NCBI GenBank assembly: GCA_956465555.1
Contig: OY101125.1
Location: forward strand, 746,501 to 810,500
DNA: 64,000 nt
Direction of reading: 5' to 3'
From: Nitzschia sp. pyKryTriq1
Lineage: Eukaryota; Bacillariophyta; Bacillariophyceae; Bacillariales; Bacillariaceae
The notes below the pieces were generated by a model, which saw only the letters and a list, made by a program, of their open reading frames with translations, did no database searches and was not told where the DNA came from. Numbering within the stretch: position 1 is the stretch's first letter; every line of letters begins with the position of its first letter. This document shows, piece by piece, positions 10,389-20,422 of the stretch. Both the position numbers and the translations under genes were made by a program.

Positions 10389-12209
10389 TTATTTGTAGTT
10401 GTTGATGTCCTCGTCATCTACTACTGCACCATCTCGACCCCGAATTTGATCTCGATGTTGAAATGCCTTCGATTCAATAAGACCGGAACGAAAGTCGTCC
10501 AAAAATTGTGCCTTGTCGACCTTGCGAGCTTTTTGAATTGCAGCACTCTTAATGTCCCGTTGTCGACTCCGGGCACCTAGAGCTTCTTGCACTACTTCGG
10601 TACCACCCACACCCCAAACTTCCAAATTTTCAATTTGAAACTCAGTTCCCTGGTGGTCAAGGAGCCGGCCACTCTCAAAAGTCATGTCTTGGGCTGCCGC
10701 CCGGCAATTGTCGAAACTTTCCGCCAAAAATAATCGAGGTTGTTCTACAGTTCCACCAAAGCCAATACCGTGCGCTTGTTGGTCGTATCCTCGAGAGCGG
10801 GCAAATGAATTGCAATACATGAAATTGCTGGCATTTCCCGAGGGACGATAGATCGCCGTTTTGGGCAAGAGTTGGTACAAGAAGCAATCATGAGATCCAT
10901 AAAAATCTTTGCTTTCTTTCCACGGTGAGGCAGTAAAGGCACCAAACAAACAGTCACCGCTTTGAATGATAATCAGAGTCGGCCCACCATAGCCGAGGAG
11001 TGCATTTTGCAGTCGATTGAAGGACAGTCCATCCGAAGCGGAAGTGTACAGGCGATAGTACTGAACAATACATGGCAGCGTGAGACTTGGCATTGAGGAT
11101 AATATTGTATAGATGCATATGGTTTTGTCGTCGCGCATTATTCTTCTACTCACCTCGCCACCCAAGGAGGGGCTCATGCATCCAAAACTAAACAATAAGG
11201 AAGAGCTTCCTTTCGAAACAAAGGCACTCGTGAATTCTGCCAGACTGGGATAGTCAAAACTCGTTCGAGTTGGAGGAAAGGGACGATCAGGAAAGAAAAC
11301 CATATGGGCTAAGGTTGCCAATGAGGAACCAAACATGGGTGCCACCTGTTCCGCCCATTCTTGCACTTCCTCTTCTGTCACAAATTTGCTGCGCGTCATG
11401 GAGCTGGAACGCTCCAAGCGTTGCTTTCGAAGGGTGGCATGTGCGACCAAGGATTCCGCTAGTGCTTTCAGGCCCGAATCATCGCATTCCCAACTACTCA
11501 TTTGGTCGTCATCTGGAAAGAAGCGACCCACATCCCCACTATCTTCCTTGTTCGTGGCACACAAGAATCCAGATGCCAGACCAACGCGGAATCCAACTAT
11601 GACCAATTCCATCGGGTCCACCACAAAGCTACTCGACTCATCAGTTTTTGTGGACGATGCCGCATATGCAAAATCGACAGGGGGAGGAGGGGCGCCTGTC
11701 GACGCCACTGATGATGATGCTTCTTCTGGGGTTTGAGGTTGACAGCACTCAAATAGAACTTTGAGGGCTTTTTGATTTCCTCGACGAGTACAATTCGACA
11801 ATCCGTCGAAAAATGCTTCTAATTTGACCATTCGTGAATAGCTGTCGTCCTCTTTCGTCGTCGTCGTCATCACAGCACCTTTATTATTCATAGTTGTATA
11901 TTCGGAATCCGCTGCTGACTTGAGAAATGCCGCCTCGTACAATCGATTGCCCAGATTTGGGGGAAGTAATTTGTGTTCGACGGCTTGCAACAAAATCGAT
12001 CGTTCTTGCTGTTGAGGAGGTGGGACGGATTGAACTCCAATATCAGTCAAAAAGGAAATGCGCTCTTCCGGAGACTTGGATTTCATGGCTCGATAGGCGC
12101 GATAGACTCTGTAGAGTTCTTCATCGCCAAAGGGCATGCGTTCGCCCAAATATTTCACATCTTGCTGCTCTTGTGTCAGTGCTTGAGGTGCCGACGAAGT
12201 AGTTCCCAT
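10389..12209 (-). CDS. TLDc-domain protein (MEAK7-like), probable 93-bp in-frame intron
   Basis: The frame is continuous for 606 residues, but a GTGAGT donor and a TTGTTCAG acceptor delimit a 93-bp segment (11153-11061) without a stop. Removing it joins SPSLGGE to YYRLYTSASDGLSFNRL and gives 575 residues, a cleaner fit to the TLDc domain. The N-terminus MGTTSS fits an N-myristoylation signal. The TLDc domain fills the C-terminal 240 residues (LIIIQSGDCLFGAFTA, FMYCNSF, FQIENLEVWGVGG). TLDc proteins act in oxidative-stress protection, V-ATPase regulation or, for MEAK7, lysosomal mTOR signalling (family knowledge). Membrane anchoring by myristate fits the MEAK7 branch. The gene is tail to tail with the lumen-protein gene. 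Confidence 0.85.
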   Translation of the reverse strand: MGTTSSAPQALTQEQQDVKYLGERMPFGDEELYRVYRAYRAMKSKSPEERISFLTDIGVQSVPPPQQQERSILLQAVEHKLLPPNLGNRLYEAAFLKSAADSEYTTMNNKGAVMTTTTKEDDSYSRMVKLEAFFDGLSNCTRRGNQKALKVLFECCQPQTPEEASSSVASTGAPPPPVDFAYAASSTKTDESSSFVVDPMELVIVGFRVGLASGFLCATNKEDSGDVGRFFPDDDQMSSWECDDSGLKALAESLVAHATLRKQRLERSSSMTRSKFVTEEEVQEWAEQVAPMFGSSLATLAHMVFFPDRPFPPTRTSFDYPSLAEFTSAFVSKGSSSLLFSFGCMSPSLGGEVSRRIMRDDKTICIYTILSSMPSLTLPCIVQYYRLYTSASDGLSFNRLQNALLGYGGPTLIIIQSGDCLFGAFTASPWKESKDFYGSHDCFLYQLLPKTAIYRPSGNASNFMYCNSFARSRGYDQQAHGIGFGGTVEQPRLFLAESFDNCRAAAQDMTFESGRLLDHQGTEFQIENLEVWGVGGTEVVQEALGARSRQRDIKSAAIQKARKVDKAQFLDDFRSGLIESKAFQHRDQIRGRDGAVVDDEDINNYK

Positions 12210-12752
12210 TCTATCAAAGGTACATGTATGGTAGCGCTTATATCTCTATTTTTCCTTTGTCTTTCAAATGTAGACCGGAGCAAGGGCAGAGTCACTATGG
12301 TAGCTCGCTATGCTGGTCGACAGAGAAGGAAGAAGGTGATGGAAATTAGAAGAGTGTAAATGAGGAAGAGGGACAACATCCGAACAATGCGCAACAAAAA
12401 CGTGCAACAACGGTTCGCAGTTCGGAGGCGAAAGAAGAGAGCGAACGACTTGAAATTGGGGACCATTGGGTCGTCTCAGTCGACAGTTAGTATTTTTGGT
12501 CGGTTTGGTCGACCACGGTGTTGTGTTGTGTGTTTGTACCGTTGCTGTAGTCGTGGATGTGTACAGTATGTCTTGATGGAGAAAGGTTTTCCCTCGAAGG
12601 AAGTGCACTTGGACATTTTTCGCCTCTATGAGCTTGAATCCAAAGGGGGTTCTTAACCATAGAGGAGAGCAATACAGGTAGCTCTAGAGAAGCTAGGAGT
12701 AGCTAAGCAGTAGAAAGCAGTCGTAACTTGTTGAAACCCCTCGAGGCTCCTG
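12210..12752. other. Intergenic
   Basis: Lies between the TLDc start and the methyltransferase stop, both on the - strand. Small frames on both strands look random. A stretch near 12675-12715 repeats AGCTAG/GCTAAG-like units. No gene was seen. Confidence 0.45.
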
Positions 12753-13807
12753 CTAAAGAACTGAGGAGAACTTTCGCCCGACAATCCGAAGACGCCGATA
12801 GTCGGCTGTCCATATTTCCCCATCAAAGAGGCTGTTATCCTCGTCGCGTAGCTTGGAGACTATGTCCTCAATCACTTGATCCTTGGACTCTTCAGGTACA
12901 TCCTGCAGCAAAATCCCACCAAACATCCGAAGCCAGTTGGTCATGCCGTCCTTCCCCTCTTCCAACAAGGTCGGCCGATCATACAAATCGGCCGAGAGAA
13001 CCTCAATCCCGTGCCTTTCCAGCAAACTAGAATATTCTGCAACACTCGGGAAATACCATGGATTGTCTTGGTGAGGTGCTCCTGGTTGTTTTCCTAGAAT
13101 CGCTTGAGAGGCTCTGAAGATTCTATCCACGTTGCCTTTGCCTCCTAGCTCCACCACGAATCTCCCACCGGGCTTGAGGACTTTTGCCATGGAGGCCACC
13201 GCCGCATCCGCGTTCTTGACCCAATGCAAGGCAGCGTTAGAAAAGATAGCGTCCACAGCTGTTGGTAGTGTAGTATTAGTAGGCATTTCGAAGGTCGTGA
13301 CATCCGCCTGAAAGAAGGAAAGATCTGGATACTCGTTTTGCGCTCGTTCTACCATGTTTACATCGGCATCAAAACCTATGGCTGCCGCTCCACGATCGGC
13401 AATTTCTCTTGTCAATTGCCCGGATCCACACCCTACATCAAGAATCACTTCACCTGGTTGTGGGTCTAACACATCCACCAACGACGAGCCATATTCAAAG
13501 ACAAAACTATGCTTTTGGTATAAATCCACGTCCCACTGAGTGAGCGAAGGCGGTCAACAAAAGAATTGTGAGTTCGCAGAAGCCAACCAACAGAAAGACA
13601 TCAAAACAAGAGTTCTCAGTATTTCGTACTTGCGTGTTCTTGATTTACCTGTTGGTTCTTTGAGACGGGAGTCTGACAGAGAGTACTAGTAGACTTCAGA
13701 GATTTCGGGCACGCATTATTGAGATATTTATCGATGGTCCAAGCAGGTGTGAAGGCATCTGACAACGAAAGGAACCCGAGGAAAAAGCTCGCACTTGTTC
13801 GTCTCAT
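12753..13807 (-). CDS. Plastid-targeted SAM-dependent methyltransferase (trans-aconitate MT-like)
   Basis: Two exons, 13807-13649 and 13535-12753, with a 113-bp intron (donor GTAAAT, acceptor CACTCAG); phase 0 at both ends, 313 residues. Exon 2 has no ATG at its start, and splicing restores the family's usual opening, WDVDLYQKHSFVFEYG. Exon 1 gives a signal peptide (FFLGFLSLSDAFTPAW) with an AFTP plastid motif and a Ser/Thr-rich transit stretch. The class I methyltransferase fold follows: motif I VILDVGCGSGQLT, acidic residue GFDADVNM, ALHWVKNADAA and LKPGGRFVVELGG. Relatives methylate small carboxylic acids such as trans-aconitate, but the substrate here is unknown. Plastid location is inferred from exon 1. 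Confidence 0.85.
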
Positions 13808-14470
13808 GGCTGGTGGACAAGCGACGACAATTTAGTGTTTGAACCCAGTGTGGTATGAAGTCGTGGTGCGTCAACGGTTGCACAGTCTACTTTCACGAAA
13901 CCCAAAGGCTATCATTCCAGACAATTATTTTGCATGATTTGAAGCCTTATTGCAGAGTGGTGGATGGGGCAAGACCGATGTAGAAATCATAGAGCAATAG
14001 ACATCATCGCCACACGTTTGAAAGGCGCTCGATGAGAGACGCTGGAGGTGCGAGTTCTTTTCGTCCGTGCGGGTGCGTGAGAGTGTATCGAGCGACGAAA
14101 GATCGAAACCGCGACCAAATCTTTAAGGGCGCGCCGAAGACAGACGTACGGACGGTGATGTGACGATGTGACGGCCGGCTCACTTCAATTCGGCTATGCC
14201 TCCTCGCATGTGTTCGTGTCTTCCCCTATACAAAATGGCCGACGGCCATACACACATGATGTGAAGCAATATGATTGTATCCAGCAATGTAGTATCAATT
14301 AACGACTTTTCGATACGAACTTGTACAAAACAACTATCGCTAATCGCTCTCACTTTTTGCACACTCCATCCGCCAAACCAATAATTTGGTGAAAAAACTC
14401 GGGTTATCGTTCACTATTCTGATTCAATTGCATCTCATTGGGATCGATCTCATCTTCGTTCAAATTGCAT
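13808..14470. other. Intergenic, divergent promoter region
   Basis: Separates the divergent methyltransferase and Pro/Thr-rich protein genes. No repeats or RNA genes were recognised. A GGCGCGCC site lies near 14128. Confidence 0.45.
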
Positions 14471-16051
14471 ATGCATCCAATGACCATGACACGAATACAG
14501 ATACTTGGAACTATCATCCTGGCAGCTGTCTTGTCCGATAGCATCTGCGAGGCGAACTCGACTCCTGCACTTCGAAAGCGTTCGGTGCCCGAAGAGGAAA
14601 ATGGTAGCATCCAATCGCTCTACAGAAATTTGCAGGCGAGATTACATCCCAGTGGAGACTTGAATAAGCGCTACCTCGAGCAAGCTGATATCGAAGCCGA
14701 GCAATTCTGGAATGATTACAACGTTGTCACTGAAAATAGTATGCCCCCAAGCGCGGCTCCGAGTAATGTTGTTACACAACCACCGACGACGGAAGCCCCT
14801 ATCCCCGCCCCGACATCCCTCCCAACTGCATCCCCTGTGGCTCCAACTGATGCACCAGTTGTTCCCACGACTGTACCTGTGTCGCCCCCGACGAGCGCGC
14901 CGACTGAGGGAACAGTGGCTCCCACTATGGTCCCTCTCGCGCCCACTGCTTCTCCTATTACATCCACTGAAGCCCCGACTGTTCTCACTGGGGCTCCTGT
15001 CGCGCCCACTACAGTCCCGACTGTATTGACAATCGCTCCAACACTTTCTGGTCCTACATCGATTCCCGACACAACGGCTCCTACGTCTGTTTCTGTATCA
15101 TTGGCCCCAAGTAGTACCGGCTCCTCCATGGCTCCGGGTACAGTTCTTCCCACAGGCGTTCCAGCACCGACAACGAGCCCAACAGGATCCCCACCAGATT
15201 CCACCGATGCTCCTACCAGCAGTCCAGTACTAGCTCCCACCGTCGCTCCTACCACAAGCCCAGTAGCCACCACTGCTGCTCCCACCGGCACAACTGCCGC
15301 TCCTACCACTCAAGCAGTAGGAGCTCCCACTGCCGCTCCCACAACCAGCCCAGTAGCCACCACTGCTGCTCCCACCGGCGCAACTGCCGCTCCTACCACT
15401 CCAACAGTAGTAGTTCCCACTGCCGCTCCCACGGTGGTAGCCAGTGAGGCCCCCACAGGGACCCCGATTGTCACGACAGCTGCTCCTACCGCTTCTGCTA
15501 CGCCCGGTGGAACAAGCTTCTCTACCATTCTAACTCTGCAGCAGAATGTTGGGATTTGTGGAAACCCTGATACAAACGGAGTTGGTTGCGCTGAGACAGA
15601 TGAAGCAAGTGGCAATGGAGGCAATCCCAACGACTTGGTGAACTGCTTCAACATCACCGATACACCTGGAGGGACGTCTCCCTTCGTACTGTCCACTGTC
15701 CGCTTCTGGCTTGGTACATCGATCGACCCACCAACGGATTTGAGTCTCCGCGTCTATAGTGCCTTAAATGGGGCACCTACTACCCAATTGCTCTCACAGC
15801 CTATTGAGGGGTACCTTGCTGGAGAAAACACTTTTCCGTTGACCAGCAACTTGACCATTACCACTGACGAATTTTGCGTTGGGCTCAATTCTCAAAACCC
15901 TGCCGAAGGTCTTCGTGTCCAAAACGAAGTTGGTCTTGGGGATCAGTCCTACGTCCTGGCTCCCCAATGTGGTGTCAATGAGTTTACTTCCCTTATGACC
16001 TCTAACCTAATGGTTCGATTCTGCATTGAGGCATTTGTGTTTGGTCTGTGA
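14471..16051 (+). CDS. Secreted Pro/Thr-rich mucin-like cell-surface protein
   Basis: The first ATG of the frame is at 14471, giving 526 residues. The signal peptide is MTMTRIQILGTIILAAVLSD. A propeptide-like charged region follows (LRKRSVPEEENG). Residues about 105-345 are a tract of TAAPT, TSAPT and SPVAPT units, which in diatom and other heterokont wall proteins are O-glycosylated stalks (family knowledge). The C-terminal 180 residues form a compact Cys-containing domain (NVGICGNP, LVNCFNIT, TDEFCVGLN, APQCGVNEF, VRFCIEAFVF) of unknown family. Inside the stalk a 90-bp unit is repeated (cores at 15261 and 15351), indicating recent expansion. It is probably an extracellular or frustule-associated protein. 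Confidence 0.82.
   Translation: MHPMTMTRIQILGTIILAAVLSDSICEANSTPALRKRSVPEEENGSIQSLYRNLQARLHPSGDLNKRYLEQADIEAEQFWNDYNVVTENSMPPSAAPSNVVTQPPTTEAPIPAPTSLPTASPVAPTDAPVVPTTVPVSPPTSAPTEGTVAPTMVPLAPTASPITSTEAPTVLTGAPVAPTTVPTVLTIAPTLSGPTSIPDTTAPTSVSVSLAPSSTGSSMAPGTVLPTGVPAPTTSPTGSPPDSTDAPTSSPVLAPTVAPTTSPVATTAAPTGTTAAPTTQAVGAPTAAPTTSPVATTAAPTGATAAPTTPTVVVPTAAPTVVASEAPTGTPIVTTAAPTASATPGGTSFSTILTLQQNVGICGNPDTNGVGCAETDEASGNGGNPNDLVNCFNITDTPGGTSPFVLSTVRFWLGTSIDPPTDLSLRVYSALNGAPTTQLLSQPIEGYLAGENTFPLTSNLTITTDEFCVGLNSQNPAEGLRVQNEVGLGDQSYVLAPQCGVNEFTSLMTSNLMVRFCIEAFVFGL
15250..15430 (+). repeat. 90-bp tandem repeat in the Pro/Thr stalk
   Basis: Two consecutive in-frame 90-bp units encode TTSPVATTAAPTG-type peptides with a few substitutions. 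The shared word CAGTAGCCACCACTGCTGCT occurs at 15261 and 15351. Confidence 0.8.
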
Positions 16052-17674
16052 TCACTGACTTCACCACGACTACAAACATCGAACAACTCAGGAATGATTT
16101 TTTTGAAGGAGCAACACCACCCCCACTTATGATTCTTCATACCATACCCTTTTATACCCCTTATTTGTCGTAACAACCACCAGAAGTATGGGACCGAGCG
16201 AGCGATTTCCCTTACAAACCGGTACGTAAGTACTTTCACTACTTCTCCCTTCGCTTATTGCACTACGCGCCATGCCGAGCTAGTCTTCTGGGGATGAAAG
16301 CAGCTTGGCATGCGCCGCGTCGTCGCGTATTGCAAGAAGCAACCAAAACGATTGCTACTACTATACTATAAAGTGTAACAATTGGCGGGGGTACTAGTGA
16401 AACGTTATTATTATCAATGCTCAGTATTCATATCAGTTTCCCCTTTTTACCGGTATGTCGTTACGTACACTACTCTCACTCCGATAATAGCAAAGCAAAA
16501 GCAGCGTCAAGTGGCTGGTGGTCTTCAAACAGATACCGAAATCTTGTTGGTAGGCCACTTTTTTCGTACAGTACCTGCTGTAAGAGTACCGGTACATGGC
16601 ATCTTCCTAGCTTGGCTTTTCCCCTCCGTTGGAAACACATTTCATGGCCCATTCCATTGATCCCACAGCCAGCTACTCTAGTGTCATGACCCTCTCATGA
16701 CCCTCGTCCACCATGCCATAATCTCGGTCAGTCAAGTCGTTCAGTACTGTAGTAGTAGGTCAACAAGCAACAATGAGCAACGAGGAGTACTGTAGGCAGG
16801 TAGAGAGAAGACAGATCAGTCCGACACGAACAAGGACAGGAGTCGTTGTCAGTGCTCACAATATAGTATAGTATAGTACTAGTACACGACGTAATACTAC
16901 GACGACGACGAATGCGAAATAGAAACGAGGAGGAAGAGCTATAGTAGAGAGACCCTCGTCAGCACCAACTCTACCACTACTAGAGTAGATTGCAGCCGCC
17001 TCTGATCTGTCTGTGGTTGCCAGAAGAAGTAGTCTACTAGTACTGGTACAGTTGGATAGATTTGAAGATGATGATGCTTGATGACGATACGGTACCTGGT
17101 ACTTGTCCCGGTACGTACACTACTGTACCAATAGTAGTTTGGTTCAAGTGCTGCGGCCGCCGCCCCGCCCTGCCTTAGCATTTGACCCCTTCGATCGGAA
17201 AATTGTGTTCGCCTGCTGTTCGCTGTTCTAATACCGCATACCGTTCTTCGGACGGACGGACGGATGGTCCTCTCATCGTTCATCGCGTCGCTCGCTCGTT
17301 GCGGGTGGGTTGAGAGTTGAGACAAGGTTGAGATGTTGAGAACGCGAAGATTCAAATTTCTAACGTATCAAATGTACTGATAGCTTCGTAGACGCGCCCG
17401 CCGGTCGGTCCACATGAAACGCGTTAGGAAACTGACTTTTCTCAAGTAAAAGAAATCAAGAAGGGTCTGTGATCTTTCCAGCCTCAACTGCTACAGGTAC
17501 AGTACCGGTACCAGTTGCTGTAACCGTGTGTAATGATTTCATTTTTGTTGTCTGTTGAAGCCACCAATTCTCATTCCATTCTTGTCGTTCCAAAGCTGTC
17601 ACGCTTCGAGAGAAAAGCAGCTACAGTACAGTCAGTATTCATCATTACAGTCAGTTCGTACACACAACTTGACA
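16052..17674. other. Long intergenic region with GTAC and TAGTAG repeats
   Basis: No gene was recognised in 1.6 kb. It contains TACCGGTAC or GTACC clusters (16440-16600, 17085-17130, 17496-17515), a TATAGTATAGTAC run near 16860 and GACGACGACG near 16900. It probably includes the promoter of the TPR gene. Open frames here use TTG or lack protein character. Confidence 0.55.
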
Positions 17675-19078
17675 ATGGATGTATCACGACGCCCCAGAAG
17701 ATCGAAAACATCCAGGATGCCCTTGCATGATGCCCCAGGAAAAATAAACGTCCAACCTAGTAGCAGTACAAGTAGTAGTATTATCCGAAGCGATGCTGTG
17801 TCGCCGCGACGCGCATCATCCATACTGAAAGGCAGCGTGAAACTGTTAGCGAGTGGAAGGCTGGGGCAAAACGGGGGAAACTCTCAGTACGATGATAGCG
17901 TGGCGGAAGTGACGGTAAGCTTGTCCAGAAGTTCTTTCTTGAGTTATCATTCCGCCGGCAGGAATAATCATTATCATAGCAACGCCACTTGTCGAAGAGG
18001 GGACGACGAAGAAGACGGAGCATCGCAGGAGACAGCCAACAATTCGTATGCTCAGTTTCTTGACACGTTTCAAAGCCCCCCACCACTTGGAATTGCTCCT
18101 CGACCTAGTAGCACCGGCGAAGGCGACGATCATCACTTTCATCTCGATGATGATGATGATGATGATGGCGATAATGATGGAGACGAATCTTCGCCGAGAC
18201 AACGATATTTCGGCAAAAAAAAATCATCTGGCGAGCATGCGGGTATAGAAGAACCCTTGGATGATTTCATGACCGCCTACACCTCCCCAGAGGAACCCGC
18301 ATTGGAGTTTGACGATCTTATCTCTGCGAAACCACTCAAATTTACCAAAGCAAAGGTGAGAATACTACGCCCATCCTCGGAGAGTCCAGAATCGAAAGAG
18401 CGCCTCCATCGTTCCCGCCAAGAACAGAGCTACTGGAATAATGTCGTTAACAATCGGTCGATGACGCTGGGGATGCTACATCGACAGACTGCCGAAGCGT
18501 TCCTATCGTTGGGGCATGCTCATATGCGTGTGAACGATTACAGTGAAGCCATGAGTGCCTTTCAGTCCAGCTGTAAAATCTTCAAGGCCTTGGATGGTCC
18601 CACCCATTTGTCAGTAGGGCGGGCCTTGGATGCGTTTGGTTTGGCAGCTTTGAGATCCTGCAAGCAGGGAGGAGCCCCGTACTTGATGCAAGCCAAGACC
18701 GCACTGGAAGAAGCCTTTGCGATTCGATTTCACAGTTTGGGTCTTTGGCATGTTGATACAGTGGAAACTTTCAACAAGATCGCTAGTGTATATCTGCACA
18801 TGGGAAATCTGGGAGAAGCGTCGAAAGCTTACAAGGAAGTCTACCTGGTTCGAAAAGCCATTTACGGAATCAATCATCCCAGTGTAGCCATAAGTGCGCA
18901 TGGATTGGCAAATGTGTATCTCAAACTAAAACAACCCGACGAATCGCTCCGATATTTCCAAGTCGCTCTCGATATCTATCGGAGCATGTACCTGCCCAAG
19001 AACCATCCAACCGTCGCTCGATTATTGAATGATCGAAAGAGGTTGAGGCAGCAATTCCGCGGTCACTTTCAAAAATAG
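17675..19078 (+). CDS. Tetratricopeptide-repeat (kinesin-light-chain-like) protein, 467 aa
   Basis: The start is the ATG at 17675 in the context GACAATGG; an upstream in-frame ATG at 17555 adds 40 non-conserved residues. The first half is disordered, with Arg/Ser-rich and Asp-rich segments (DDDDDDD encoded by GAT repeats). From about residue 265, paired helices form three to four TPR units of the kinesin-light-chain type: EAFLSLGHAHMRVNDYSEAM, FNKIASVYLHMGNLGEASKA and HGLANVYLKLKQPDESLRYF. Such repeats are protein-binding scaffolds (family knowledge). The partner is unknown. Confidence 0.82.
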   Translation: MDVSRRPRRSKTSRMPLHDAPGKINVQPSSSTSSSIIRSDAVSPRRASSILKGSVKLLASGRLGQNGGNSQYDDSVAEVTVSLSRSSFLSYHSAGRNNHYHSNATCRRGDDEEDGASQETANNSYAQFLDTFQSPPPLGIAPRPSSTGEGDDHHFHLDDDDDDDGDNDGDESSPRQRYFGKKKSSGEHAGIEEPLDDFMTAYTSPEEPALEFDDLISAKPLKFTKAKVRILRPSSESPESKERLHRSRQEQSYWNNVVNNRSMTLGMLHRQTAEAFLSLGHAHMRVNDYSEAMSAFQSSCKIFKALDGPTHLSVGRALDAFGLAALRSCKQGGAPYLMQAKTALEEAFAIRFHSLGLWHVDTVETFNKIASVYLHMGNLGEASKAYKEVYLVRKAIYGINHPSVAISAHGLANVYLKLKQPDESLRYFQVALDIYRSMYLPKNHPTVARLLNDRKRLRQQFRGHFQK

Positions 19079-19508
19079 AATTACACACCAACTTAGTAGC
19101 AATCAATCGATCTATTTATACGTATTTTTCCAAGCGTATATTGCTTGTGTAATGATACTCTACGGAGACTACTTTACTCTGTACCGAGAGAGAGAGCTAC
19201 TCTGGTAGAGATTAGACCTCTACTCGAGAGATACATACCGTACCACCAGGTACCAGGTACCGCACAGCAGTGAAGTCCTCTTACTTGGGCGAATTCAAGA
19301 CACGCGCGACACGCTACATACCTGGTACAGTAATTATCATTTCGCGTCACCGTGGCACGACACGAGCGATCGTGGAATAAAGCGAGACACGAACGCGATC
19401 CAAGATCCAACGCACTACGTGTACTATTACAAATAAAAAAGATTTTCTCCTCTATAATGCATTCTCCATCAAAACACTCGTTCAGATCCAATACAATAAT
19501 CTATCACC
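19079..19508. other. Intergenic with GTAC-rich repeats
   Basis: Contains GAGAGAGAG near 19187 and a cluster of GGTACC and CTGGTAC units at about 19240-19330. It probably also holds the promoter of the SRPBCC gene. Confidence 0.45.
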
Positions 19509-19955
19509 ATGGCTCCCTGTGTTCGAGAATGTGTTGTCAAGGCGACACCTGCCACCATCTGGAAGGCATGCTTTGCCCCCATGAAATGGGAAATGTGGGA
19601 TCCGGATGTCGAAACTCTCGAGGAGGTCAGCGGGGAGTGCGTGGACGGAACGACCTTTGTATTCGTAATGAAAGAGGGGTCCGGCGTGAAGAAGATTCCA
19701 GTGTCTTTGTCTGATGTCAAAGAAAATGAATCCGTCCGTTTCAGTGGCGGGGCTGTGGGGGGAATGATGAAATTTGATGGCTTGATTGAAATCACGGCGA
19801 AAGACGATGCATCCTCATCCAGCAACGTCAAGTACACCTTTGATATGTTCGGTCCCTTGGGTTCTTTGGTGAACTGGCTCAACCCCACACCAGTAACTGG
19901 AGGTGTGGAGAAAGGTCTAGCAAATATCAAGAGTTTATCGGAGGAGGCCTCCTAA
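19509..19955 (+). CDS. SRPBCC (START/polyketide-cyclase fold) family protein
   Basis: Single exon, 148 residues, with ATG in the strong context CACCATGG. The pattern is the SRPBCC helix-grip fold: an N-terminal strand, then ATPATIWKACFAPMKWEMWDP, Gly-rich turns, paired strands (TTFVFVMKEG, ESVRFSGGAVGG, KYTFDMFGPLG) and a long C-terminal helix ending in SLSEEAS. The family binds hydrophobic ligands or lipids or acts as cyclases (family knowledge). The ligand cannot be named. No targeting signal was seen, so it is probably cytosolic. Confidence 0.78.
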   Translation: MAPCVRECVVKATPATIWKACFAPMKWEMWDPDVETLEEVSGECVDGTTFVFVMKEGSGVKKIPVSLSDVKENESVRFSGGAVGGMMKFDGLIEITAKDDASSSSNVKYTFDMFGPLGSLVNWLNPTPVTGGVEKGLANIKSLSEEAS

Positions 19956-20422
19956 TTCTTGCAATGTTCTCTAGTGATGATTCATTCGAGTGCTCCCTCT
20001 CTCTCTCTCTCTTCAGTAACGAATTACCACTCTGGCATTATTGCACTGGTATGACTGGGCGGATTTCTAGACGACCGTTAAATCCACGATCCAGACTTCT
20101 CTGGAAAGTAAAACTCCAGAAGAACAAGTGGTTTTGTCGCCTTCTGCCATCAAACTTACTACTAGAATCATATTGTTCCCTGAAGGTGTTGCAAGAGATG
20201 ACGACGAGGAGTTAATTGTGAATTGAATCGAAGCCAAGAGATGGCGAGCTAAGAGACTAACATAGCCAACGGTCAATCGTCAAGAGTGTCTCCTCTCTAG
20301 CTAGCTTGAGTAGGCATTTTTAGAACGATATATAGGTGCTCTTGAAAAGAGAAAAGAATGTTATCTTTCTTTTAAATAGTTGGTGGGTGTCATCCGAACT
20401 ACTGACTAGTGTTCACGGGTAC
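19956..20422. other. Intergenic, convergent 3' ends
   Basis: Contains a CTCTCTCTCTCTC run near 19997 and no other clear structure. It separates the SRPBCC gene from the end of the phosphoesterase gene. Confidence 0.45.

Noticed and set aside
14716-15309. 197-codon antisense frame rich in Val, Gly and Ala
   Set aside because: It arises from the Pro/Thr repeat codons on the other strand.
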